Of a stretch of DNA of 64,000 nucleotides, positions 47,388-58,599 are shown piece by piece (within the stretch, counting starts at the first letter, position 1; every line of letters starts with the position of its first letter). Source of the stretch: Actinomucor elegans (Eukaryota > Mucoromycota > Mucoromycetes > Mucorales > Mucoraceae); contig JAMSLZ010000005.1 in the NCBI GenBank assembly GCA_026027325.1, forward strand, positions 1,116,001 to 1,180,000, in the 5' to 3' direction. Made by a program: the position numbers and the translations under genes. The notes under the pieces are model-generated. The model was given only the letters and a program-made list of their open reading frames with translations, ran no database searches and was not told where the DNA came from.

Positions 47388-47940
47388 ATGAATGTGGCCG
47401 AGGAAGTTGCTCAAAGATACCCAAGGATCAAGGAAACAGTTAGCTATTACTTAAAGGAGGCTGATGGCCCTTCATTTTGGGAGGAATACGTTGCTAAAAG
47501 CTTGACTATTGTTGCTGCCGTACCTGATAAATTAACTTGGGAATTTGAAGTCCTTGAGTCTCATTGTAACCAGTATGTATAGCTCATCCCAACATACTAA
47601 TTGCATTATTGTTCATTATCGTTTTTTCTTACTTTATTTTCATTTTGTCCTTAGACTGCGTAACCTTCATGGTGGTTGCGTGGCCACTTTGATTGATATC
47701 TGCAGTAGTTTCGCTATATTGGTAAGCTCAGGTAAACCCTGGTATATGGTTGGCGTCTCTACCGATCTATCTGTTGCATACCTGAGAGGTGTAACTGCAG
47801 GAGAAACTATCCGTATCGAATGCGAAGTGCAAAGAGTAGGCAAAACACTGGCCAATATGTTTACCAGAATTTACGACTCAGAGAATCGTTTATGCTATTC
47901 GGGATCACACACTAAATTTAATATTGATTCTAAACTGTAA
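47388..47940 (+). CDS. Hot-dog fold acyl-CoA thioesterase (ACOT13/PaaI type)
   Basis: Exons 47388-47572 and 47655-47940 with an 82-nt intron; 156 residues. The hot-dog helix motif RNLHGGCVATLIDICSSFA contains the His-Gly-Gly and the catalytic-type Asp found in THEM2/ACOT13 and PaaI enzymes. VGVSTDLSVAYLRGVTAGE is the following strand motif. The enzyme should hydrolyse medium or long acyl-CoA to acid plus CoA; substrate not deducible. I see no obvious mitochondrial presequence, though the first 20 residues are amphipathic. It shares a short divergent promoter with TIM8. Confidence 0.88.
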
Positions 47941-49315
47941 ATACTCATTGTCTAATAAAACTCTGATCTATGTGCGGATTACCAGGAAAAAGCTATGAAG
48001 GAGAAAACTAAGTATATCATCAGACGTATACCATGTACTGCACCTTACTTGGATTTAACAAAATTGTTACATATGCACATCAAACATCCCTTGATCAATC
48101 AAATCAAGTACGTGAGTGATTGATAGATATGAAGACTGAGAAGGTTTAAGCTATACGATACAATTATTGCGATATAATTTAATGATTATGAACAGACCAT
48201 GGTAATCTGATTCGATATTAAACATAGGTCGGTCAAGAGATCTATATGTAGATCTTTGGATCCATGTCATATGAAATGCTTATAATTACTGACAGAAAAT
48301 ATTATATAATACAATGGTTGCATTCCAGTGAAATAAAAGCTTTAACATGTTTAATGGCTCATTTTTAGCAAATACTAATCTTCAGATGTAAAATTAAATT
48401 TAGAATGGTTGAAAAATCTGTTGGTCATCATATCTACATTGCTTAAAGCGTATGTAGTTGTACAATACATCCATAAAACGTATTATAATATTATGCTCTG
48501 GTCAAATAGTAGTTCCAATGAAGCCGTTGTTCCCTTCTAGGCTTGTGCTAGCCATCAGATGCGATATTAAGCGAAAATTGCTCGAGGAAAGAATGGAGTA
48601 AATAATCCAAGGATACTCTCTGAACCTCAAATGTCAAATCCTCCTCCCCCTTTTTTTTGTGGAGTACAAGCATAACACTTTCGAAGCATAATATGTTAAT
48701 GAAGTAGTTTCAGTATACTTGAGAGCATATATACATAGGTTTCTCAGATTTTATGATATATAAAATACTCGAGTTACTGTGGCGTTTCTAAATAATCCAA
48801 AAATCAACCTTTTACTTATGATAACTCAATGAGTTGGAAATAATATTAGCCAATCATTGCATAAATAGAAGTACCATATAAGTTTACGCATTTTTTTTTA
48901 GTACTTTCCTTGTATCGATAGTTGTTGTCATGGAAAATGAACTTGAAGTAAGAGCTTGCACAATAAGTAAGCTTCAAGAAGAGGAGTCGAGGAGACTCAG
49001 TTTATAAAACCCGACATCCAATGAAGGCCGTTTATATTTGCTAGTGTGTGATCTTTCACGCCTTTTGTGATGGTATAAGGACATTTCTGGTGCATATATT
49101 ATAATAAAAATAAATTCCTTACTTTCGATACAATATCATTTTTTTTTTTCTGTTTTGTTTCATATAAAAATGCTTGATTGGTTACCAAAACCGCAGTAGG
49201 ACAACTACGAATCCTCGATGACCAATCAAAATGACTTCTCCGTTTCTGTAAAGCTCCAATTGTTCTAGTCGAGTACAAATTTTTATCTTTTCTACATTAG
49301 AAGTATTAATACAAA
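47941..49315. other. AT-rich intergenic region
   Basis: 1.4 kb with no coding stretch, fold-back repeat or RNA gene that I can recognise. A T-run at 49140-49150 lies about 165 bp before the DPH3 start. Confidence 0.45.
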
Positions 49316-49698
49316 ATGGCATCATTTTACGACGAGGTAATTACAGCTATAATGGGGTTATGACATAGCCATAGAGTGTCCAATTAACTGTAATAATGGA
49401 TATTAGATCGAGATCGAAGACATGGAGTTCAATGAAGAAGATCAGGTGTATACTTATCCTTGTCCTTGTGGAGATAAATTCGAGATTTATGTGGTAAAGT
49501 ATCATACATTGCTTTTATCTATTTTGTATTAATGTAAATTGCATTTTGAAACAGGATGACCTAAGGGATGGTGAAGATATTGCTCGATGCCCTTCCTGTT
49601 CCTTGATGCTTCGAGTCATTTACGATCCGGATGACTTTGCCGATGAAGACGAGGAGGAAACCACATACGAGATAGATCAAAGTATTGTTGTTTCATAA
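49316..49698 (+). CDS. DPH3: DPH3, diphthamide synthesis CSL zinc protein
   Basis: Small iron/zinc protein that supplies electrons to the Dph1-Dph2 step of diphthamide formation on eEF2, also known as Kti11 in Elongator function (family knowledge). Exons 49316-49336 (21 nt), 49407-49493 and 49555-49698; 83 residues. The CSL zinc finger is complete: [13 protein letters not shown] and [13 protein letters not shown] supply four Cys. The N-terminal [12 protein letters not shown] and acidic C-terminus match the family. It converges on the BAP31-like gene with a 198-bp gap. Confidence 0.95.
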
Positions 49699-49896
49699 AC
49701 AAGACACAGACACACGCAGTCACCCATTTACATACTTACACATATACATTCCACACTTTTATATACAACTTTGACATGGAACCCCAGACAAAAGTACGGC
49801 TTAAACTAAAACTCTCTTAGCATTACTTATTACCCAAACTACCTTTAAATCTATTATACATATATACAGTAAAAGATCAAGGGAATCGTTTATTAA

Positions 49897-50888
49897 TTAG
49901 ATACTCTTCTTTGGTTCAGAAGAACCCAATTGAACTCGTTCATCAGCAAGTCTGTGGTATTCAGCAGTCTGCTGTTCGACCTGCTTCTTGAGATTTTCAA
50001 AGTCTCTTTCCTGTTGCTGCAACTCTTTTAATTCCTTTTCCAATGTTTGAATCTTGTCTTCATAGGATTTTTCCATATCCAATAAACGCTTCTCATCTTC
50101 CTTTGATGAGATATGTTCCTTTTGTGCGTACTCCAACTCTTCTTCGTGCTTCAACATTTGGATCAATACAGTACTAGTGCGTTCGAGAATCCTATATTAT
50201 ATGATAAATTAGTTCAAATGGACCTTCGTGATCTCTTTCGAATACTATACAAGGATAAGAAGAGTGTAAACCCACACAAATAAAGGTTTCTTTGAGCATA
50301 GAACTTGGTGGCCTTTTGAGCAGCTTCTTGGCTATGATCATGGTATGACCCTTCTGGCTCCTCGGTAAGGCGCTGCAACTTGTTAACGGCATCTATTATG
50401 ATCCAAAAATGAATACTTTGAATGCATGCTTGGGTTTTCATCAAAGCATATAGTTACCAATAAACAAAACAAAAATGAAACTAGTAAAAAAAGAAAAGTA
50501 TGAGTCAAAGTTGATTGTTGTATACGATTGATAAAGAAGCTACTTTACGCGAAAATGATCTTTAAAGTGCTCAAAGCTTTAGCGACCTATGTTGAAGAAT
50601 ATTTATTTCAATCACAGTCTCTTGTTTGGTGTATATTATATTGACTTACAAGAGGAGAAGTAGAAGCAAACTTGAGAACAATTCTACGCCAGCGAGAAGG
50701 GAGTGGGATCTATTGATAGTATGAGCCAACGGACCTAGTACAAGTGTGTTACTGCTATCGTAAACTTACAACTAAGAGACCAAACGCGACCATCTGCAGA
50801 AAAGTTATTAAACTATCAAGTTTTAACAGATATAGCACATTACCTCGACAACGAGAATAAAGAAAGTTGCAGTGTAATAAATTGTCAT
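49897..50888 (-). CDS. BAP31/Yet-family ER membrane protein
   Basis: ER protein that acts as chaperone or sorting factor for membrane proteins (family knowledge; yeast Yet1-3, animal BAP29/31). Seven minus-strand exons, several tiny: 50844-50888, 50770-50793 (24 nt), 50650-50709, 50549-50586, 50458-50480 (23 nt), 50251-50392 and 49897-50191; 208 residues. Three membrane segments: IYYTATFFILVVEMVAFGLLV, IIFAFIFVLFID and LYLCGFTLFLSLIL. Between them are LPLPSRWRRIVLKF and YAQRN, both family hallmarks. The cytosolic tail is a coiled coil (KSYEDKIQTLEKELKELQQQ) and the protein ends in KKSI, a canonical KKxx ER-retrieval signal. Confidence 0.92.
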
Positions 50889-53205
50889 TTCTTTGTAATC
50901 ACAGATTTAATCTAGAGAAAAGAACAGTAAAGGGGAATGGGTAACTAGTGCTCTGGCGCGTTTCAGCCAGCAGGCGTGAAAAAGCGGAGTGTAGAATAAT
51001 TGATAAAGTGCAATCCCGAAAGCCGCCAAACCTTCAAACATTTGGCAAATTTTGAGTAGTTCAAACTACATTCATTAGTAAATCTAGTTTCTTAATATTA
51101 AGGTAGATTAGGCACTATAGAGTATATAGAAATATATTTTTGGGAGTTTCTTTTGTATGTAATAAAGTTAGATTAATGCATCTCTTAAGAAAAGGGTATG
51201 TAAATCAAAATAGCTATAAATCCTTAAAGAAAATACTATATAATACTAATACAATTTGGAGAGTAATACAATCCTTTGGAAGGTTGATTAAGACACTCTG
51301 TTCCAGTCAGTATATTTTTGTTAAGCAACAACCAAAGTAGAAAATATCCAGAAAACAGAATTATCTTCGAGTTAGCATATCTCCGTTGTCCAATCATACT
51401 CTAAATGACGGTATTTTAATTACACTGTATGTAATGCTCTATGGTGATGGATATTTTTCAAGTAAACACTTTCAAAATGACCACATGAAAAGATCTTCCA
51501 GTCAAGATTTTGGACATTATCTTTGATATAATAAGACAAGATTCTTATTTTGAAGATTATAATATCAGGTTTTCCTTGAATCAATGCCAACTTGCAAGAA
51601 CTGGAGCAAACGAGCTCAATAACATTTTTACCAAAAAATCACATCTGTGGAATGCATCTATAACTTTATGAAACTGTTAGAGACACTGGATGATTCGAAG
51701 CCAAACCCTGGACAACGCTTAAAGGAGATAATTATGTTTCTTTTCGATGAAATAGTCCTACACAAAGGATGTCGTCAGTTACTTCTATAAGGTGTCCGAA
51801 TGCTGAATTGCTTACAACTGGTTTAAAATGTAGCGGCGATCTCTTTATTGAAATATAAAAAGTATGAGAAAAAAGTGCCTGTAAGTGCCTACACACTGTA
51901 CCAGGCATTATAGATAAAACTCAACAAAAGCGAGCATCAAGTAATATCAGGATGTCAAACACTACCTTCGGAACAGATTAAGATTGATGATATTAGAAGA
52001 TGGTTTTCTGAAAAACTCGGCTGTAACGGCGAATTCACTACTATACAACTTGGGGAATATCCTAAACTACGATCTTTAACTATAAAGATGAGATCTGGAG
52101 AAAATGTCTACCAGATTGGCAAACATATTCAAAGCTGTCTTACTAAGAATCTTAAGAGTATATTATATTTACATTTCCGAACGTCAGCAATCTCTATTTG
52201 ATAGCAGATTCTGTAATTAAAGACATTGATACTAATGCTATCAGTAATAGTTTGTGAATACAGTTTTTGATGCATATCTCTAGAACTCAATCCGATATAC
52301 GTGTACGGAATTTTTGTAACTCTAATATCCCTGTTGTTTTCGCTGGGTTTTTTTTTAAGTGAGCGACGCAAGCTTATAATTAAACGCCAATTGGACAATG
52401 ATGATCGCAAATCCTATGCGAATAGCAGCATGCCGTCACAGTATGGAGGTTGAACATGTTTATCAGCGATGGAGAGTGAATATTTCTTTATAGCAGCTGC
52501 CTTTCATGCTCATCGAATCAAAAATGGGTTATTGCATATGAACCTACTACACAGAGCTGGAAGTTCGTTCAAGCCATTAGATTTTAACTAGAGCTTTCTC
52601 CAGTGCGGTGGTTATGTTTTAAATCATATTTTCTAGCAGTGTCCTTCCCTGATACGTCATGACTTGCCAAGTTTGCCTATTGCCAATACATTACTTGGTC
52701 AAATACATTGATAAAACATCTCTTGTTTAACTGTTGCTTTTCAATCGATACGCTACCAAGCCTCTCTATGCAACTACTATTATTATCCAACCTTTTGTTA
52801 AATGATATTTGCCTTATGCATGCTAATAAAAACTTGTCAAAAGGTATGCCTCGTACATTGTCGAAATGTTCAATACTTCTTTTGATTACCTCACTTGAGA
52901 AACACTAGTCTATACAAAGCTGCTTACATACGATACTGTTAACTTCAAACTAGTTACATCTAAATGAACACTCCTTTTTTTAAAAAAAAGTCGTGATCTA
53001 GGTATATCGAGTACAAATTTTATACGAATTATCCTTGGTTGCGCCCGAGGTCTTACTTTTCACTGCGTCTGTATTAAAAGACTGAGACAATGTCCCTTTT
53101 CCCTTCTATTACCCAAAAAAAAATAAAAAAAATAAGGCATTCATGGTGATGTTTGCATCTAGCTCTTTATGAAAACTGTATACTTTATTCATTATTTTGC
53201 GAAAT
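50889..53205. other. Intergenic region containing the F-box pseudogene
   Basis: Outside the pseudogene I see only AT-rich sequence, a T7/A8 palindrome at 52975-52989 and short open stretches. One of these (52708-52908) contains Leu-rich text (LPSLSMQLLLLSNLLLND) that may be the decayed tail of the same gene. Confidence 0.45.
51477..52201 (+). pseudogene. F-box protein pseudogene
   Basis: Three open blocks in shifting frames look like one ancestral F-box/LRR-type protein. Block 1 reads LPVKILDIIFDIIRQDSYF and FSLNQCQL (an F-box helix pattern). After a +1 slip near 51595 it continues CKNWSKRAQ, stop, HFYQKITSVECIYNFMKLLE and PNPGQRLKEIIM. Block 3 (about 51950-52201) reads LPSEQIKIDDIRRWF, IQLGEYPKLRSLTIKM and NLKSILYLHF. 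In-frame stops sit before block 1, inside block 2 and between blocks 2 and 3. Related intact genes are common in mucoralean fungi (family knowledge). Degraded sequence may continue to about 52900. Confidence 0.65.
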
Positions 53206-54453
53206 CTACATATCATCATCACTAGCAGCGACAGCATCACCTTCATCCTCATCACCACTAACAAGTTCGTTCTCCTTTTCTGCTTGAGCCAACAAAGCAG
53301 CAAAATCTTTATCCTATCAAAGCACGTCAATATCAACAATACATTTTTTTTCCTCGAGCAGATTACTTACATCAGAATCAGATACCAACTTGGCTTCCTT
53401 TTCAACCTTGAACTTGGTCCAAGCATGCTTGTCCAATTCAGTCTTTATTGCCTCAACACTCTTTTCAATAATTTCAAAACCGAGCTTCTTATCCAAAGAA
53501 TCAACAGTGACAACGTAAAAAGGTGCAGCCAAATATGTGATCTTGATAGGGACCTCTTCTGAACCAACAGACTCACCAGCCTTCAAAGCTGCTTTGATGG
53601 CATTGACACCGTCCATACCAGTACATCTTAAATCGAGTTCTATATACTATATAAGTAAACTATGCTCGCACATGCATCAATGCCATTAAACTTACGAGCA
53701 CGAATCTTGACAGGATGAGGAGTCATTCTACGCTTGATAATAGATAATAATTCCTTGAGAACTTCTTCAGAAATATTCATACCCTGGAAAACAGCATCAG
53801 AGTCACTAATAAACGTGAGTTAGTTTACTAAGTCTCTTCTTGATCTAATTAAAACATTTACACAATAGCCATTTTGAAAGCATCGTAAGCATGGCCAAAC
53901 TTCTTGTACAAAGGCCAGCCGATAGATTCGTATAAATCTTGGAGAGGAACGTCATTCTTTTCAGCGACGTGACGCAAAATGGAATGAACAGCCTTTGACT
54001 TGTTGTATTTCTCTTCACACTTGATGATATCTTCAGGAGTAACACGACGCTTGGATAAATCAATATAACCTATTTGACGCGTTAAGTTTATCTGTTTTCT
54101 CGAGACTTTTTTTTTTTAAAAAAAAAAAGTGATAGAGTTACCCTTTTCTTCATCAACTCTGAGAACAACGACTACTTCGTCTCTGCCAACACGAATCAAC
54201 TTTTGAACTGAACGAATACGTCTTCTGGATAATTCGGAGAGCAAGATCATACCTTCTCTATCTCCATATTCGAGCTATAATTGAAAGAAAATGAGAAATC
54301 AAAATAAAAAAAAAAAACCAAAACGTTTCGAAACATTACAAGCTTAACATAAGCACCCATATCGGCAATCTGACGGACGTTGACCATGACAACATCGTCG
54401 ACCTTGGGGAACTCATTCTCGTACATGCGACAGAAGAACTTATTGTCAGCCAT
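53206..54453 (-). CDS. SUI2: Translation initiation factor eIF2 alpha subunit
   Basis: Regulatory subunit of eIF2, which brings Met-tRNAi to the ribosome (family knowledge). Six minus-strand exons: 54340-54453, 54142-54274, 53862-54069, 53696-53805, 53371-53639 and 53206-53313; 313 residues. The S1-like domain contains [19 protein letters not shown] and the phosphorylation loop [13 protein letters not shown]; the Ser before RRRIRS (residue 54) corresponds to mammalian Ser51, so control by a GCN2-like kinase is expected. The central helical domain ([15 protein letters not shown]) and alpha-beta domain ([16 protein letters not shown]) follow. The C-terminus is acidic, as usual. The second intron contains a T11/A11 palindrome. 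Confidence 0.95.
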
Positions 54454-55820
54454 TTTCAATTATATACTATACAAAGAAGTAGACAAAGGGAAAAAAGCTC
54501 TGACTGACGAAAAATTTTTGAGGCTTTTGTTCGGAGTTACTGGTTGCGTAGAGCAACTGTACCGCAGTCTGGTATTATTTTGCTGAAAGTTTGGTTGTTG
54601 AAATTCGACGTGTTATTTTTTTGGAAGTATCAGTCAAGGTTGATACGCGTTTTGTTTAAACGAGCTTTTCGATAATGAGATAGATATTACCAAAGTTTGT
54701 AAACTTGATGATAGGCCAAAGGTCCACTCATCGGTTGAATGGTGCACCTGGAAGAATACTATTATAACTATCATGGCTGTTTAAACCAGACATTCATAGA
54801 AACTATCACTGCAATCGTACCATAATTTAGATCATGATAAATAAACAATCAAATCAAATAACCTATCGTAGAAGGACATCTGATTAATATATCATTGAAG
54901 CACATTCAAGCAAGGTAGTATAGAGGTATGTTCATAAATACCAGACCTCCATCCTTTCATATACATAGATACAACTTGAATAGGACAGTATCACACTACC
55001 TATTAAATATCAAACATGGATATATCTATTGATAGATGAAGACTGAACTTGCAGTAGGTAACAGAATAAAGAAGGTTACAGTATTCATGGTGCTAGTTTG
55101 ATATGTGACATATCAAAACGATCAAAGATAATCTGTGCGCAAGGAAATCCGACCGGAAAGCACAGAACAGTACACTCTTTTATCTTTAATTTCGGAAGCC
55201 CGTGTTGAACCATGAGAAATTCAAGAGCTAGGGCCTTCTTAAATCCTGTAAGGTTCATGCCTCCAGCACATTAAAAATTTTCAAAGCATACGTCAACCTT
55301 CAGTTTAAGCTTGCAAATATAAGTATAATTGAGCGACCATAGTTCAGAGATGAAAGAAACACTTTCATCAATCAGGGGATTATCTACTGATTTCAACAAA
55401 ACGATGCATCATATTAATAAAGTAGAAAACAATGACATAATTCTTTGATTATTCAGCAATGCAGTGAACCATAAAAAAAAAGTTCAAACATGGATATACC
55501 TACTCTGTGTAGCACTGTTGGTATTTGCGTGCCTTAACCTACAATTGAGAAGGATAATATGGTTATGAAATAAATATAACAACTCACCCTGAACATGGGT
55601 TACTAATTTGGTGCGATATTATGATGGGATCTACAAACAAGAGATGAAATTGCATATAGTTTAATTACTGTTATTAATAATGTACAGTATTGGGTTCACT
55701 TTGATTAAACAATGATTCTAGTAGATTCAGTAATTCGCTTTGAATTTGCGCTGGCCATCAGACACGCCATTGTTTTCACCAACATATCTTTTGAGTAAGT
55801 AAATTCTTTGTTATGAAAAA

Positions 55821-56349
55821 GGGTGGCACTATTTGGACTGCAAAATGTGAGCATGGGAGAATTTGAACGACATCGAGTTTAAGTAATACTGTCTATTATT
55901 ATATTGATGAAATACAATATTTTTAGACGTCAAAAAAAGTGCTTAAAATTTCAACATTTCTATAGCAAGGAATGCGTCTTAAGGTTGGGTAGCTTTGAAT
56001 TCACATCTGTAGTTCTACATGGTAACAATGATAGCTTTCAGTGAAGGCCATTAGACTTTATATTTTGTTGCTTAAATTCAGTGTATGATTCAATTCTTTA
56101 TCATATTCTTATTAATGTATTGTGATAATCCTTGTTTATTTATTTTTTTTAGTAAATTTTTGTTTAAGTCTTTACATTAAATCAATGAATTCTCTTTATA
56201 TCTCAAATCAAATAATAATAAAAAATGTGACACTTCTTTACGTCTAAAAATATTGTATTTCGTCAATATAATAATAGACAGTATTACTTAAACTCGATGT
56301 AGTTCAAATTCTCCCATGCTCACATTTTGCAGCCCAAATAGTGCCACCC
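55821..56349. mobile_element. MITE-like element with 110-bp terminal inverted repeats
   Basis: Left arm 55821-55930 and right arm 56240-56349 are inverted copies with only three mismatches in 110 bp. The termini read GGGTGGCACTATTTGG inward. The 309-bp interior is AT-rich and non-coding. No convincing target-site duplication is visible, so I cannot name a superfamily. The high arm identity suggests recent insertion or an element mobilised in trans. Confidence 0.88.
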
Positions 56350-57128
56350 ATACAATATATAGGCGCTCATGTTAAAAATCAGCAGGATGTTAATGCTGAA
56401 TGCTCTAATATGAATGTATGCAGTACATTCATTTTCATGCATTTGTATCAATTGCATTGTTACATGTATTCACATGATGTGTAAATGCATTCTTTTTTTT
56501 TTCGTTGTTAATGACAACGACAATAAAAAACTTTATTTAAATCCCGATCATCAATGAAAGTTAACAAAATCTCATAAAAACTATACCTACCCCTTGAAGC
56601 CTTCTACTCTAATATAAACTTGACAAAGCTACATTTTAATGATCACCCTTGAAAATCACTTGGATACTTTTCATCCTTGTACCTAAACTGTTAATTACTG
56701 TGGTTATATTGTATTCTAAATACCTAATATAGACTATTCTAGAAATAAGGTTGAGGGGATGGTATATTCACCCATAGCATCTATAAAGCAATAATAAGAA
56801 TTGGCAATAACGAATTGTTTACAACCAATTACTTCCATGACCGATTACCATGATTTGTATCTAATTTTTTTTTCGGTAGCTATTCAAATCAAGTTAGTCA
56901 TGTGTAATAATTGACAAAAAAAAGCTATAAAGTGAGTCAAGAATAGGGTTCTACCACGTCATAATGGTCTAGGATTTGTATTCTTAGATACCTTGTCAAA
57001 ATGATACGCAATTATTTAGTACAATGAAGGAATTCTATCATATCTAGAGTCGATAGGAAGCGTATGAGCTTATTTTTTTTTTGTATCGATCGACACTCTG
57101 AACTGTATTATCTAGTGCAGATTATGAT

Positions 57129-57476
57129 ATGAAAACTTTGCTATATCAAGAGAATATATATGTAGGTTTCAATACAATCACAATACTCCTTTATAGGATG
57201 TTACCTAGTATGTACAAAAACACTACCAGTAACTTAAGTACAACCTGTGTAGACTACCCATCTTATGGGCTGCTTTCAAGAATTGAATGTAGATCATATT
57301 GCTTATATGACATGCATCTATCAAAAGACTGCATGATAAGCACTTGGAACCAGACTGCGTCTAGTTTGGAACAATGTAGAAGTTTGATTGGAGAGTGCAT
57401 CAATGCACTTGAAAGGCTATTTTTACCCTATTGTGTGTTTAAGAATGAGTGGTACAATGTATACTGCTTTGAGTAA
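57129..57476 (+). CDS. Orphan Cys-rich ORF, doubtful
   Basis: 115 codons starting at ATG, with nine Cys, a Tyr-rich composition and a helical C-terminal half (SSLEQCRSLIGECINALERLF). No domain recognised, no signal peptide, no introns evident. It could be a small lineage-specific protein or chance; the surrounding region is otherwise non-coding. Confidence 0.2.
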   Translation: MKTLLYQENIYVGFNTITILLYRMLPSMYKNTTSNLSTTCVDYPSYGLLSRIECRSYCLYDMHLSKDCMISTWNQTASSLEQCRSLIGECINALERLFLPYCVFKNEWYNVYCFE

Positions 57477-57892
57477 ATGCAACTTTGGTGGAGTTTATAT
57501 CAACAACATACTTCCTTAATCTCTTTTAAACAGTTGATATATAACTATAGTCATAGTGTTAAAGAAATGCTTGCCTAGTATACAAAGCGCCTTTTATCAG
57601 ATGATAGAGAGTTCAAAAGTCATATGACTTGGGATTGAGTATACAGTGCTATGGTTCCGAGTGAACTTTAGTGATCTACTTTAGCAGTCTATTATTCCAA
57701 TAAATAATAACCTTTCTCTTTTAGTTTTTGCTCTTTTTTTGTTTTTCTTTTCCTGCTTTATATTTTGAAACTATCTATTTTTTTTTAAAAAAAAAGAAAA
57801 AAAAAGTAAGCACACATACACTCAACATTCTTTTTTCTTTTGTAACTTACTTCTTTCTTATAGTGGCATACCCATATCAGCAATATCCTTAC

Positions 57893-58249
57893 ATGCCTTA
57901 TGGAGGAGGATACTCAAATCCGTACCCACCTACCATGTATGGTCAACAGATGCTAACAAACTATCCAGCAAACAATTATTACGGAACAGGCATGAATCCA
58001 TACGCTGTCGGAGGCGGATACTATCCCAGTAGTTATTTAAACACAGGCTACGGGTATGGATACAATGGCGGCTATGGCGGCTATGGCGGTTACGGTGGTT
58101 ACGGCGGTTATAGCGGCTATTTACCGTATAAACAGAGCACACTTCGAACTCTCATTAATCGAATTCGCCATGGTTCAAGTTATGGTTATGGATATCCGAA
58201 TCAAATGATGGGTTATGATTATGGAAGACATAGAAACTGGATTGATTAG
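57893..58249 (+). CDS. Small Gly/Tyr-rich protein
   Basis: 118 residues from the first in-frame ATG after a likely 5' untranslated intron (TTATAG at 57858-57863). Composition is dominated by Tyr, Gly, Pro and Asn: MPYGGGYSNPYPP, then GYGYGYNGGYGGYGGYGGY repeats, and a more basic end with STLRTLINRIRHG and a Tyr-rich tail. The frame is open upstream of the ATG to 57728, but that text is intron-like (T-rich, A-rich). No globular domain is visible. Such GGY repeats occur in phase-separating RNA-binding and cell-surface or stress proteins; I do not assign a role. There is no signal peptide in this model. Confidence 0.6.
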   Translation: MPYGGGYSNPYPPTMYGQQMLTNYPANNYYGTGMNPYAVGGGYYPSSYLNTGYGYGYNGGYGGYGGYGGYGGYSGYLPYKQSTLRTLINRIRHGSSYGYGYPNQMMGYDYGRHRNWID

Positions 58250-58599
58250 TATAAAAAAAAAAAAAAAGAGAGTTTTTATCTTTTTCTGCCCTTGCTTTTT
58301 AATATAATATATATATGTATACCTTTTTCAACCTGCATTTTACATACTGTCGGTCTAAGAGGGGTTTTATCTCATGAAGAAAAAAAATACTAGATAATAT
58401 TCAAAGGGTTTGGGAGGGTTCATATGTTTATTAAACAATAAAGGAATATCAAGAGGTATATATACATACAAAACTGAAAAGAATTCACTGTCATGTCATA
58501 TTAGAAAAAGGCTTTACATAAGAACTGATATTAAAGTGCAATAAGAATATAGGGGAATAATAAAAGGGATGTTGAAGGGAATAGGTATTATATATATAA

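Larger units (their letters stand above)
54454..57892. other. Gene-poor AT-rich region with an inverted-repeat element
   Basis: 3.4 kb with no recognised gene. It contains the 529-bp element at 55821-56349 and an unassigned 115-codon Cys-rich ORF at 57129-57476. A likely 5' untranslated intron of the next gene (GTAAGC near 57806 to TAG at 57863) follows a T9/A9 palindrome. Confidence 0.5.
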
